Positions 10,821 to 24,163 of a DNA stretch of 26,057 nt are shown here, piece after piece. How positions within the stretch are numbered: the stretch's first letter is position 1; every line of letters begins with the position of its first letter. A program made the position numbers and the translations under genes. Under the pieces are notes generated by a model. The model saw only the letters and a list, made by a program, of their open reading frames with translations, was not told where the DNA came from and did not search any database. The DNA is from Syncephalis fuscata (taxonomy: Eukaryota > Zoopagomycota > Zoopagomycetes > Zoopagales > Piptocephalidaceae): contig JAHLTZ010000113.1 of assembly GCA_025786725.1 (NCBI GenBank), positions 1 to 26,057 on the forward strand, read 5' to 3'.

Positions 10821-11797
10821 ATGTTACAAAAATTGTTTACTTCAAATTACATTAAATGACTAATAAGTTGTTTAATGTTAAAAGCCATCTTTATTTAACT
10901 AATGAATAAGATAATATATACAATCCATAAATTGAATGACATTGTACATAAAGAGACTGAACAAATTAAAATATAGATGAGGGAATGGTTCAAGTAGTAG
11001 AATAAAAGAAAGAATAAAAATTAATAGTATAAAAGCAAATATAATTATGGAATATGTCATCAGTAAAACAATAGCTGTAATAAGAAAAATAGATAACAAA
11101 CAATATAAGCAAATATATTCATAGAACAATGAGTGTAATAAGAATGACAAACATATTTATAGAACAATGTCAACAGTAAAATAAAAAGGATGAATATCAA
11201 TGCATAAGCAAATGTCATTATCATAAAACATGATGTTATAATTGACAGCTAAACTTTTAAGCATTAGATTTAGTATATAAGCAACAATGTTTATTGAATG
11301 TTAAATAAAATACTTGTAAACATACCTATTCTAAACTACGCCTTATATATATACCATTTTTAAATAAGAATATGCAACCATCCTTATAAATTTCACTTGC
11401 CATATTATATGGCGCAATAAGTATGACTTTTTTGGGGGCGGGTTCGTCTCAATGAGACTTTTCAGATATTGAATGTAAGTTTTATTGAAATGTTTAAAAT
11501 GGCAACTACTAATATAATGTTCTATTACATTTAATTCTATTTTATAAAAATGATACTGTTATTATATTATACTAATGTTTATTCTAAATGATCATTTAAA
11601 CACAAATTAATCCAAACAACTCACTACAATCGATTGCGTAAAAAGATTTGCTGCCCCGAGAGATTAAAATAGATAATCAGCAGATAGATCATCGTAATCT
11701 AGATATTAAATTTACACACACACATACACACACGTGTTAACCATTTAACTGCTGTTCTTACTTTTGTTTGTCACTCAAAGCTATCCTACGCGTCATC

Positions 11798-13316
<1,519 letters not shown>

Positions 13317-13401
13317 ACAGAACAGCAGTTCTATTATAACATATTACCAATAGTCATGACGAGTAGATTGTGAGGAATTGATTATAATAAATCCCATAGT
13401 A

Positions 13402-14712
13402 TTAGCTGTCTATGACAGGCAGTAAACGAAATTCTGCATAGGCTGTTTCATTGCTATGTTCAGAAGATATCATCATCTAAATGAACAATAATCAATAACA
13501 CTAGTATAAAAGTATTCATATATTATACACTATAACTTACTTGTAGGCCTAATAGACCATCCTGGTTTGCACGAATAGATGCCTTATTTGCCACGGATAA
13601 AGCTTCAAGTGCCGTTTTTAAATGGCTACTTCGATATCTATTAACCATTTATCACTATTAGTCGTTCATAGAGTTGTTCTATTTAATCATTACACTTACC
13701 GATACCGAGAATAATCCACGCTTGAAAACGATTCAACAATATCGACATTAGCATTAAAATTAACCTATTAAATTTTTAGTATAATGATCAATTGAATAGT
13801 CTATCATTTACCTCAGTACTGCCGGTAATACCATCGGCAGATATATTTAAAAAGGCCGGTTCAGCTGAAGCCGTAATAGTTACTAGATCGCATACTTCAA
13901 TAGCATGTACCAATGCATCTCGTAACCAATCAGCCTAGACAATTAATATTATTTGCATCATTAACGTAAACATAATAAAGAATAAATCATTTTATTTACC
14001 TTCATAATCACTTTGTAATAGAGTGGGGATTGATGCATATCAAAATAAAGCTGTTCAGTCATTTCAATACTTTGTAACTGACATGTCATAATAACTCCAT
14101 TCTCCTCTAGTCTATCATTTGGCTATTTATTATTGATCATTTTGTATTAATCCAACTATACTTACATTAAACTCAAATCATTATTTTCTTGTAATCGAAT
14201 AATCAGCGAGTTACTCGGTCCTGGTGGCAATAAAGATGTATTTGTCCGCAATCCACCGCCCAAGGAGCGTCGTTGCGTACCAAATGATTTGCCATCAGTG
14301 AAAGATCGACCACTGTTTTCGGTAATATTTAATGGAGCCAGAAAGAGTGCGAGCATACTTAGATTAATACCAAAAATATACGCTTCTTCACGAACTGGTG
14401 AATTAAATGTATATTGATGAAACAATTCCTTTTGTAAATATGCAAACGCTTGTAAACTACCAGCATCCTACGCAAATTAACAATGTTAATAGCTATTGAC
14501 AATAGTAATACAGCTAATACCGCCATTGCTATTACCTCTACAGAAAACTTAATACCATCGTTTGTGACCGTGCAAATAGCCAACTAACCAATGACAAGGT
14601 TGATTAGTCAAGTAAAAGTGTAATTCGGTAGACAAACCTCTTTAAAATGAACAGACTTGGTCAGCATGTAGATATGCTGTGTCCCTGTTATTTTCGCCTC
14701 AAACTGTGTCAT
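13402..14712 (-). CDS. RAD1: RAD1-type subunit of the 9-1-1 checkpoint clamp
   Basis: PCNA-like subunit that with Rad9 and Hus1 forms the ring loaded at damaged DNA to activate the checkpoint kinase. Exons on the minus strand: 14712-14638, 14583-14536, 14467-14166, 14111-14000, 13934-13812, 13764-13700, 13637-13541 and 13476-13402. They total 897 nt, or 298 residues, near the family's 280-330. Landmarks: YMLTKSVHFKELAICTVTND then GIKFSVED at the N-terminus, LEENGVIMTCQL in the middle, and KASIRANQDGLLGLQMMISS near the C-terminus. All align by eye with animal RAD1 (AIHFREHATCFATKNGIKVT, LEEGGVVTVCKI, CKVSIRTDNRGFLSLQYMI). A Ser/Gly/Pro-rich insertion lies at residues about 85-120. The acceptor at 14112 was preferred over the earlier TAG because only it keeps phase. 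The first intron begins with the unusual donor GTTTGT. The start lies 146 bp from the divergent ERV41 start. The symbol follows animal and S. pombe naming; the S. cerevisiae orthologue is RAD17. Confidence 0.92.
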
Positions 14713-14858
14713 TGCGGCTATACAAGTAAGTGAAGTAGAAACTAACAAAAAGGAAATCGTCAACTCGGCGGTATAGACAAGTCCGACACTCGTCTTTCTT
14801 CTTTCCTTTTAAACCTCATCTAGCCGATTCGTTTGTTTTCTGACTCATTGTTACTAGT
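14713..14858. promoter_or_regulatory. Short bidirectional promoter, RAD1 / ERV41
   Basis: Only 146 bp separate the two divergent start codons, so both promoters and 5' UTRs must lie here. The stretch contains pyrimidine-rich tracts (TCTTTCTTCTTTCC at about 14796). No specific factor site is claimed. Confidence 0.6.
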
Positions 14859-16439
14859 ATGAAGTTGACGTCGTTTGACGCATTTCCCAAGGCAAGTATC
14901 TATATAGTATGAACACGTGTGTACACGTGTATATACGTGTGTATATGACTAATGCAACCATTTAACAGCTTGAAGCTACCTACAAGCAACAGCGACGGTT
15001 TGGCGGTATTATCAGCATATGTATTTCACTTGTGCTATGCCTGCTTGTTAAGCATGAAATATCCGAGTATATAGGACAACAACAGCACTATAAATTCCTA
15101 GTAGATAGACAAATCAATCAGCCACTACAGCTTAATGTGGATGTTACATTTGCCATGAAATGTGAATGTAAGCTATATAGATTTATTCTGTTATAAAAGT
15201 ATTCACTGTTTAACAAAATAGATCTTATTGCACACGCGGTTGATAATGGAGGGGCTTCTTCCAAGATTAATGGCCATTTACAACTGCAATCTGTAAGGAT
15301 TTGAAACTATTAAAATAAAATAACTGACTAGTATGATGATAGAAAGATTTTACGGCCGATGGTGCCACACTACTTAGTGATATATTAAATGAAGAGACGA
15401 AAAATGAGGGCATCAGTCACAATGACTATAATTCTGGCATGTCTGCATTCAGTATGGATAAGCATGGCAATTCATTGCATCATGCTGTCTACAACGGTAA
15501 GTCATTATGCTATTCACTATTTGCCACTTATTCCACTCTAATGATTAGACCATTCGTCTGAAGGCTGTCGATTATATGGGTCATTTGATGCGGCCAAGGT
15601 AATGTGAATACTGTAATTAAATACAATAACTAATTTTATTAGATTGCTGGCAATCTACACGTTACCGCACTTGGTCATGGTCATGGTGGAGGACATGTAC
15701 CACATGAAGGTAAGTAGATATCAGTGTAATTACTAGTTACTTAGTTCATTTTATTACATTAGCTATTAATTTTACACATCGAATTGATCGATTCTCTTTT
15801 GGTAAAGAATATCCAAATTTGGTGAATCCCCTTGATAATAGTGTAGAGATCTCAAATGGAGGCAAGTTTATTTGTTAGTTAAAAGCAATGTTCTAATAAA
15901 TAATATAGATTTGGATAACTTTCAATATTATCTCTCGGTGGTAAGTCTAGTTAATGCACAATATATATAGTTGGCTTACATTATGATTAGGTGCCCACCA
16001 TTTATCAAAGTAAATGACTAAATGAATGATCAATTATTAATAGTTAACCAATCATTATGATTTATGTATATTAATGTAATTAGCACGATTCTCCAGTCCA
16101 ATGTTTACCAATCAGTATGCCGTTACTGAATATCATCGGGCCGTTAATTCAGAGCGTAATATTTGGCCTGGTAATACATATATATATATTATACTATTGG
16201 CAACATAGCTAACCATCTTATTATTATTATTAGGTGTCTATTTTAAATATACTCTTGAGCCCATTTCAGTCCATGTCACCGAAGGCGATGACCGCTCACT
16301 GTTTAACTTTTTAACTAGACTATGTGGTGTCATTGGTGGCATTTGGGTGACTACTGGGCTAATTTATGCCGTTGTTAATACTTTAAGTAATAATAATGGA
16401 AAACAAAGCTATACAGAGGTTAAAGAAATGAAGGACTAA
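14859..16439 (+). CDS. ERV41: ERGIC2 / Erv41 family ER-Golgi cargo receptor
   Basis: Two-pass membrane protein that with Erv46/ERGIC3 cycles in COPII and COPI vesicles and retrieves escaped ER residents. Eleven exons: 14859-14891, 14969-15167, 15222-15292, 15343-15496, 15549-15598, 15643-15709, 15763-15861, 15909-15940, 15991-16009, 16084-16170 and 16234-16439. They total 1017 nt, or 338 residues. Landmarks: LTSFDAFPKLEATY, a first membrane helix at about 22-40 (IISICISLVLCLLV), DVTFAMKCEYL, GCRLYGSFDAAKIAGNLHVT, a His/Gly stretch, NFTHRIDRFSFGKEYPNLVN, YYLSVVPTIYQ, and a second helix at about 298-319 (LCGVIGGIWVTTGLIYAVV). The same blocks occur in human ERGIC2. Exon 9 has only 19 nt. Introns 1 and 7 start with GC; for intron 7 a GTTAGT donor 17 bp downstream is an in-phase alternative but would add four residues that relatives lack. 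Intron 1 contains an ACGTGT/GTGTAC repeat. Confidence 0.93.
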
Positions 16440-16535
16440 TAGAGTAACTATATGGATAGTATATATATACACAGCCAATACTATTACTTTATTATTCTTT
16501 CTGTTATACTTTTATTAATGTGTTACTTTTCATCA

Positions 16536-19500
16536 TTAATGAAACAGTTTCTTTATATCCTTTACTTGCTGTGTTAATCGCCTAGCAATTTTAGACCAAC
16601 TATACGATAGATGGTTTTCTACAATTGGAATGGCCGATTGGCATTCCTAATAATAAACATTATAAAATGAGTCATTATTAAATAGAGTGTCTATTAGTAT
16701 TGATTATAACTATATACACGACAGCTTACCTTTATTGTGCTTAAATCCAAGACATTCACTTGCTGTGCCATAGTCATTTGGGCTCGTTTAGAAGAGGCGG
16801 CCATATTCAATAATTGCTGATCTACCATCGCCAATAGCTCTTTTGTCCTTTTCTTCAACTCAATTGGATGCTATGTTGATTGAACTAATGAATATATCAT
16901 AGTTTATACAACTAGAGGATCACTTACAGGCTGAAGACTGGAACGGCACTTACTAGCTTTATCGGTAATAAGCTTTTCAGTAGCCATAATACCAATGGCT
17001 AGATAGAATATAGACTATACTCTTCCTGTTATTCAATAATTACTATAATACACTATTTGATTACCTCAATGATGGCTACAAGTGATCGACAATAGTCAAA
17101 GGTAACAATATCATCTGTTGAAATGCTAGGTACTATAAATACAGTTAATTATAATTTAATATGTATGTATGTATATTAATAAAATCACCATTCATTTGTT
17201 CAAATAATTTAGTGGTCAATTGTTCAAGCTGCTCCTTCATAATAGCATCCTCTATAAATATATTAATATTAATATTAATCCATTTATACTATTCAAATCG
17301 ACTACTTGCCAATATCTCCGGTAATTCGCCTTTGTAATAGTTTTAATACTTGAACAAAGTATAACAACGTCTTATCGGGCAACTATAACCACCATTAACA
17401 TTAATATTAATTGACTATAGATTATTAATCATTTACCTCAGCATTATTGAATTGTTCAAATTGTGTCAATAAGTCATTTGCATTAACATCATTGATATTA
17501 AATAGTACAGCAATAATGCGTAATCGCCATGCCTTATTATCAACAAGACTTGACTATATTACAGTTAAGCATTCTATTATTGTCTACACTGCTTCGTATT
17601 CAACATACCGTGCTTAAATCGTGTGGAAGTAGCTGTTTTGCCAATGATGATCCATCCCAATGGGAAAGTGGCGGAAATGGTTCATAGTCTCGGTTATCAG
17701 ATAGTTGAGATAAACGATTACCTACACTTGAATGAACACATATATATATATATATCCTTAATAATCACTTACCTGTATAATCTATATGTTCAAGATTTAG
17801 ACTAGAAAGGAAGGTAATCAATGTTGGTAATGATTTAGCTGCTTTTAACAGTTCAATTCTGTATTGTTCTTGTCGAATTACTTCTCGCTGTAACGAATTG
17901 CTCAATCGATCACGGAATTCAATAAAGTTTTCAATCTATTCATTTATATTGATTAGCACGAATTGCATGGCAGCCATTTATGCTGTAAATTACCTGAGAG
18001 AAAGTTGCATGCTTATAGGCTTGGGCAATCATTTCTGGTGTCTATTAAATCACTTTAGTATCGTTTTAATACTATACGTATTTAACTTACCTCAAAGATA
18101 TTGGAGTTGTAAATAGAGGCAGATGATTCGAGTAGCTGTTCCGCCTCTTCCCATAAACCAAGATCAAAAAGTGTATCCGTCATAAGATAGCTCAATGTGT
18201 CATGTTGGACGTGTTTAATATTCAATGTTTCATACAATTCAACTGCTCGTGCGCCACAGCCTGTTATATAGTTTAATAAATATGTAAATATTCAGCGATA
18301 ATCGACACTTACCCAATAAGCTATAGACACGACAGAGAATAAGTGAATACTGAAAATTAAGATTATCCTTTTCGCGAGCTGCCTCTAGTACTACAGCGAG
18401 TGCGGCTAAATAGGCTGTATTATTGGATTGTCTAAATGCTTCAACCAACTTAGCCGATGCCAAATAAACAAGTCCATTAGATGATGGAGTGCCATTATTA
18501 AAGTGCTGTTTAAGCTTTTCCATAGCTGCAGTTGCCAATTCAGTGGGCGATGTCAATGCTGTTACAGAAGTGGCCCGATAGATTAGCGAGAATGCATTGG
18601 ACTGAGCAATAGCACGTGAATCACCCTCAAATGTATCGACTACGGATTGCAACTCTCCTGATAAAGATTTAACCATAGCTTCAGGCCATGATCCAATATA
18701 TTTACTTAAATCTGCATAACAAGAAGGCTTACTACCAAATATTTTGAAATAAGTTACTATGGCGGCTTTAAGAGCTGAGTAATCAATGTTGTTGCCGTTG
18801 TTATTCTGTAATTCAACTAGCACTAAATAAGAACTTCTTTCTGGTGTCTTGGCCAATTTAATTTGTTCGTTAATAAATAGTTCAGCTTCGGCTTTAGCTT
18901 CATCCTTTTTGATTCTGCGTAATGTATCGACATAAGTACTGTAGATTGACCAGTCAGATGAGCCTTCTTGTAATTGTTTGACACAGAATTTGTTAAGATC
19001 CTCCCATTGTTCGAGTGTCGTCATTAATGGAATACGAAGGCTGTTCAGCTGTAACGGATCATTGAATTTACCAGCCAAATCCCCTGACAGTACACCAAGC
19101 GCTACTTCATGCTTATTTTGTGCCATCAATACACTAGCATATAACAGTAACTCTATAGATAGTTTATTATGCATTTAACATTATTGTTATTTAATTAACA
19201 ATTACCTTCAAATTGTACTATTTTGTTATCTTCAGCAGCCTTGACCATCATACGTTCAGCAAGTGTTAACAGTAACTTTTTCTCTGTATCAGAAGCATTT
19301 TTGCTCTGTAATAACATGCAATTTACTGCCCAGAATAGATACTTGTTAGACTTGAATGTTTTATGCATACGTATAGCTAGCTGAATTGCATATCTATTAA
19401 TTATATGCAATGTATCCATAGTCTATTACTTACTTGATGTTGTGCTTTAAAGCTGTCACCTCGAGCCAGTGCCATGAAGTAATAATTGGCCATTTCTTCA

Positions 19501-19996
19501 CTATGAGGCTGTGCTTTAAATGCTGCTTCATAAAAAGTGGCATTATCATCATCTAGTATACTGTAATTTAGTTGTCTGGCATTTATACATTGTTTAAATA
19601 CTAACGTAGGCCCAATGCACGATAAACCATTGATACTGGTTGCATAATCGCGGGATCCGTAGGCATTTCAGCCCGAACTAGCGTGCATTGCTCGAGTGAT
19701 TCATTAGTTTTACCGGCTCGACATAAGGCCAAAGCCTTCAAAGCCTATGTAATGTCGTAGTAACATATTGGTATGAATACTAACATATAGTGTGCTTGTC
19801 TATTATAACTCACCATGACTTGTAAGGCAGCGGGATACTTTTTAAGCAATTTATTGCAATGTTGCACCGCCAACTTGTAGTTGTGCTCGTCTATTGCGTC
19901 TGTAATGTAACGGACATATATGTACGCCACGAGCTGAGTATTACTGTGTTTATTGCCAATAAACCCACCATAAATAAGACCTATACGCCGCTCCAT
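16536..19996 (-). CDS. NAA25: NatB N-terminal acetyltransferase auxiliary subunit
   Basis: Naa25/Mdm20 is the TPR scaffold that anchors the catalytic Naa20 to ribosomes; NatB acetylates nascent chains starting Met-Asp/Glu/Asn/Gln. Seventeen exons on the minus strand: 19996-19969, 19899-19814, 19744-19606, 19552-19434, 19380-19206, 19152-18313, 18260-18091, 18041-17994, 17935-17773, 17721-17609, 17553-17437, 17382-17310, 17251-17189, 17132-17065, 17014-16928, 16870-16730 and 16646-16536. They total 2541 nt, or 846 residues (human about 970, yeast about 796). Landmarks: RIGLIYDAIDEHNYKLAVQH, LLKKYPAALQVMALKALALC, YLFWAVNCMLLQS, LTLAERMMVKAAEDNKI, FKIFGSKPSCYADLSKYIGS, NIKHVQHDTLSYLMTDTL, AYKHATFSQIENFIEFRDRL and LSDNRDYEPF. 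All match human NAA25 by eye. Intron 12 begins with GC (17309). It converges with ERV41, with 96 bp between stops. Confidence 0.95.
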
Positions 19997-20412
19997 GTTG
20001 AGTAAAAGTCAATGCCCACAGTATAAAAGGTGTTTTCTCCGAAACTGAAACTAAAATAATAAGTGAAAAAGTTAATACACTTTTAATTTGCATCAAAACA
20101 ATTAATGCAATGTGTGATGTGTGTGATCACTTAAAGTAAAACATGATCCAATTACGATGCAGCACAATATCGATCATGCAAGCACAATCTGATAAACATT
20201 TTAGATATTAATAAATTGCAATTACTTAATGCATTAATATTTATAGTAATAATATTTATATGCGTTTTACGTAATTCAATAGATGTCTTGCTTGGTTATA
20301 ACATTCATGCGTGTTTTAAACGATTTTTGTAATAAAAGCTGCTTTGTTGGCGCGGTTTTGTAGACGATATTTTCTATAGCGTATATATATTGTAAAATAA
20401 AACACCATCAAA
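19997..20412. promoter_or_regulatory. Divergent intergenic region, NAA25 / chitinase
   Basis: 416 bp of AT-rich DNA separate the two divergent starts and must carry both promoters. A TATATATT sequence lies at about 20383, roughly 30 bp before the chitinase ATG, too close to be a TATA box if the 5' UTR is normal. No other signal is supported. Confidence 0.45.
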
Positions 20413-21438
20413 ATGGTAAGTTGAATTGCTTTAGTAATACAACAGAATTAAATGGGTAAAATGAGTTTAGATTAAGTATGCATCTTGCTTTTGGCGCTGC
20501 TAGCCAGCACTGCAACTGTATTGGCCTGTGATTCTGGCCTGGTTGTTTATTGGGGCCAAAACTCTTACGGCGTAACCAATAGTGCGGATAAAGCGAAATG
20601 GGAGGGCCGTCTAAGCGATTACTGCAACTCTGGTCTTGTAGGCACCGTGGTCATTTCCTTCTTAAATGTATTTGGTCAAGGAAAAGCGGCATCGGCCAAT
20701 TTGGGCAATCATTGTGATCAGTCGAACGTTTACAGTGGCCACTCAAATGCCTGATTGCTCCACAGTTCAGGACGATGTGCAGACATGTCGTAAAAAGGGC
20801 GTCAAAGTGGAATTGGCCATGGGTGGTGCAGCGGGCAGCTACGGCTTTACCAGTGATGCTGATGGCGCTCAATTCGCCGAAGAATTAAACGATTTAGCAT
20901 TTAGCGGCAAGGGAGATATACGGCCATTTGGTCCTGATGGTGTGGACGGTGTCAACCTAGACATAGAAGATGGTAATCCAATGGGATATACTGGATTTGT
21001 TAATCGGTTACGCGAACTTAGTCCTAACGTTCATATTTCGGCCGCACCTCAATGCGTATATCCTGACGCATCACTGGGCAACGTGCTTAAATCGGCACCT
21101 GTCGATGCCGTCTACGTTCAGTTCTATAACAATGTTGCGGTGTTCAGGCTTATGGTACAGATGCATTTAATTTCAAGACATGGGCTGATTGGGCGAAGAA
21201 CGATGCTAAAGTAAAGAATGCCAAAGTGTACTTGGGTGTGCCAGGATCTCCATCCGCTGCTGGCAGTGGTTACATCGATCCAGGCAAGCTTGATGAGATC
21301 ACCAAGTCTTTAGCCAAGGAATACAGCGATGTATTTGGTGGTATTATGTTGTGGGATGCTAGTCAAGCATTTGGCAATGAGATTAATGGCAAATCTTATG
21401 CCCAATCCACATCGGAAACACTTAAGCAAGTCTGCTAG
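20413..21438 (+). pseudogene. Class III (GH18) chitinase with frame breaks
   Basis: Secreted hevamine-type endochitinase for remodelling or degrading chitin. The sequence shows a hydrophobic leader (LLLALLASTATVLA) followed by CDSGLVVYWGQNSYG, VISFLNVFGQGKAASANLGN, VELAMGGAAGSYGF, the active-site region DGVDGVNLDIEDG, HISAAPQCVYPDASLG, AVYVQFYNN, LGVPGSPSAAGSGYI and GGIMLWDASQ, the full family order. The usual DxxDxDxE is here D-G-V-N-L-D-I-E, so the second Asp is Asn (codon at 20954), while the catalytic Glu is kept. Frame is broken twice: an extra C at about 20738-20741 and a missing base at about 21134-21136. The first exon also fails by one base: ATG at 20413 followed directly by GTAAGT is phase 0, while the next exon (from 20477) needs phase 1. 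A weak in-phase alternative is a donor at 20420. AATAAA follows the TAG stop. It is either a decaying gene or a real gene with sequence errors. Confidence 0.75.
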
Positions 21439-21857
21439 ATAAATAATAAACACCACATTTTGTTAACTATAAAAGTTGTGCTTTTGGATATTTGTTCAAA
21501 CAATGTTGCATATTAAATGAATGTAATTAATAAAATCAATTAAATGGTCAGTTGAAATTAACATGGCAGAGTTTTATTTAATAGAAATTGTTGATTATAT
21601 TTCATGCTGTTTAATACCACTTTGCTTTGTAAATCATTGTTTTGGCTAAATAAATAGCAAGTACTGTAGCTGTTATATTATAAATACAATCATTGCTACT
21701 TCATTAAAATCCATCGGGTATTTTTATTAATTTAACAATAAAAACAGCCTAACATTATTTCTACTATCGCTTTGTTATTCTCTATTGAAGCAGTATCAAT
21801 AGGGATTCTCGGGATTAATAGCTACGCAATATTGACGTTGCATTTCATAAATTTCGA
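21439..21857. other. Convergent 3' intergenic region
   Basis: AT-rich, with several AATAAA-like signals near both ends (for example 21445-21450 for the chitinase). No gene or structure is recognised. Confidence 0.55.
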
Positions 21858-23178
21858 TTAATGACCGTCGGCGTTATTCTGTAAATTTTCCATACGAGTG
21901 GTCTCGACTGGTGATCCAATCAACTGGATACTGTTAAGAAGTGTAGGCGTATCCTCATCCTCTGATTGATTAGTTTCAATAAACAGCTAGATTACAAAGC
22001 ATTATTAGTTGATAAATACTAGAATATTGATAGCAATGTGCTATTTCTTTAACAATTACCACCAAATGATTGACCGATTGGAATTTTACAAATCGAAGTG
22101 GCACTGCAACATTCTGGTCATAATCAGTCTGAGTTAGCTCAAGCACTTGTGTTTCTGTGACGCTTTCTGCTTCTCGAAGCCTAGCGTACGAATATTGGCG
22201 TATAATTTGACTTTCTTGGGTGCTTGGTCGACACGATCTAGTTTCATGTTGCTAATAAGCTATTTCATGTAATTCTAATGTGCAAAATCACTGGCTTACC
22301 AAGGACAGCCGAGAACTTGATAGAGTGCAGTTTGACTGCCTGCTGGAAGGGTATAGAAATCATCAACTGAGCATCCACCTCGCTTTCCAAATGGCCCGAT
22401 GCTTCAAATAGATTACGCACACCATGATCACCGTGTTGGTTAAGACAGTCGACTTGAGCCACTTCAACTAATGAAGTAATATCTGCGGGTCCTTTTGAGT
22501 TACCAGCATCTGAGGCTGCGCCACCTTTGCTGCTAGCATGCTTTGAAATAAGACTGTGCAGACCATTGGATCAGCACCACGAAGATTGTCTACTCTTGGC
22601 CGTTCTTGTAAAACTAGACGCAAATATGATGTTTAGTATTGAAATTGAAAAGTATCAATTATTTTTTTACTTTAAAGGTTGGCCTATATATTAGTGTTAA
22701 ACAAAGATAACTACATAGAATTGACAAGCTTACATGGCAGAAACGTTGGCCATTTGCGCAACTGACTAATTAAACAAAGGCTGTTAGAAAACCAATTGAT
22801 TATAACATACTAGCTGTCGTTTCTAACCTGTAGCTGATCCACATCGACCTATACGTCATTATAAACAAATATTCTATATAAATACTATTGTCCTTACTAC
22901 TTACCTTCAAAAACTGCACTTCAGGAAATTCGCGGCTAAGCTTTTCAAATACTGGCGCATCATACGGCACGGCCCGCACCCTATATCGCTGTTAATACAA
23001 AATAGTTACCGTGCAAAGGTCTTACAAGTTGCTGTAAAATCCACAACCGTCTTTACCATGCTCGTGATTAGTAATGCTGCTTTCTTGCTAATACTATCTC
23101 TTACCAGAGTGGCTGGTGACGCGCCAGACAGCTTTTGACGGAATTCCTCTTCGCTGGTTATTGGTGAACACGGCTCAT
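21858..23178 (-). pseudogene. Thioredoxin plus PITH domain protein (TXNL1-like) with five frame breaks
   Basis: TXNL1-like proteins are redox-active thioredoxins that dock on the 26S proteasome through the PITH domain. Nine exons on the minus strand: 23178-23105, 23050-23026, 22980-22905, 22848-22828, 22765-22734, 22683-22671, 22613-22300, 22237-22070 and 21986-21858. The thioredoxin part shows TVVDFTATWCGPCR (active site CGPC), PVFEKLSREFPEVQFLKVDV and MANVSAMPTF. The PITH part shows ITSLVEVAQVDCLNQHGDHG, SEVDAQLMISIPFQQAVKLH, KKVKLYANIRTLGFE, VAVPLRFVKFQSVNHLVLFI and IQLIGSPVETTRM. Single missing bases break the frame at about 23162-23166, 22958-22962, 22594-22598, 22568-22570 and 22171-22175; most look like one-base homopolymer contractions. 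Splice sites, by contrast, all look intact, as does every domain landmark. That pattern fits sequencing error at least as well as genuine decay. Confidence 0.8.
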
Positions 23179-24163
23179 ATTTAAAATATCGATGAGTGAT
23201 AGTTGAATAGTGGAAGAAAAGAATAGAGTTGACGTAACGATAGCAACTAATTTGCTGCCATTATTCGTAATCGGCAAATGTTTTGTGTATTTTGCACACT
23301 ATGATTGCTATACTGTGATGTGACCATGGCCATCGACTTGGCCCAATATGTATTATACAGTCTATACTGAATACATAGCTATAGACTAGAACTTAGATAC
23401 TTTATTATTATTATATGTCATGTGTTTATTAATATAAAGTGAAATACTTTGACTATATGTTATGACCCTTATGAACGGTATATATCACCACAGTGTTTAT
23501 TTTCATTCGACTGTAATCGGTATATTAACACAGCAAAGATAGTGTACAAAATGAACACAGCAGTGATAAGCTATTTAAAGTTTTTATTTATATATATACT
23601 AGTGTTTAAACAAAGCTGAATTGATTGATCATTAACATGCTAGTTATTATGCTGCCTTTTTAATAGTAATGATACGGCTCGCTTGGCATTTGCAAACTAA
23701 ATCAATATTTAAACGCATTTAATTCACACTTCTATTCGCTTTTATATATTTATAATTTGGACTTTAGGAATATCAATAATACGTGGTCAAGTAAACAGCA
23801 TATAAACGATTCGTTACAATGCTACACTATTACACTACTAATGTATAAACACTATCGTAAAAAAATATATATATACACGTTTTACTTCAAAATATTCAGC
23901 ACTCATTCATGTGTTATTCAAAATGGAAGGTTCTATCAAGTGACAATATACATATATATCATGAATGCTTATACATACCTTAATAGGCAATGGCTGCATG
24001 GTTTGTTTTAGCATTTTCCATAAAAAATTGAATAATTAAAATGAAAATATATATAAATGTGCAGTCTGCTCAATATGTTTGTTTATTATTTTTTACGATA
24101 AATACACTGTTCTCTGCACTTACTTTTTCTACACGTATTTAGAAATAACGAATTATAGATACG
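23179..24163. other. Divergent AT-rich intergenic region
   Basis: Nearly 1 kb between the PITH gene start and the unknown gene start. It contains short TA-rich runs and no credible coding sequence; the open frame at 23757-24011 is low-complexity Tyr/Ile-rich translation. Confidence 0.6.

Larger units (their letters stand above)
8886..11797. other. Gene-poor 2.9-kb region with repeat remnants; LYS1 promoter at right end
   Basis: No coding region can be supported on either strand. The minus-strand frame at 10899-11150 is Ile/Leu/Phe-rich low-complexity translation. The region carries a fold-back inverted repeat (9470-9862) and the right copy of a dispersed repeat (10430-10820). The last 100 bp before LYS1 contain an (AC)n run and an E-box CACGTG at 11731-11736, 62 bp before the LYS1 ATG. 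No Lys14-type site was identified. Confidence 0.6.

Noticed and set aside
10805..10823. tRNA A-box-like TAGCTCAGTTG, suggesting a tRNA or tRNA-derived SINE
   Set aside because: No matching B-box at the right distance, no acceptor stem or anticodon arm.
10899..11150. 83-codon minus-strand hydrophobic open frame
   Set aside because: Ile/Leu/Phe-rich low complexity expected from AT-rich DNA; no signal-peptide-like design, introns or neighbours.
23757..24011. 84-codon plus-strand open frame
   Set aside because: Starts at TTG, Tyr/Ile/Lys-rich, low complexity, no recognisable motif.
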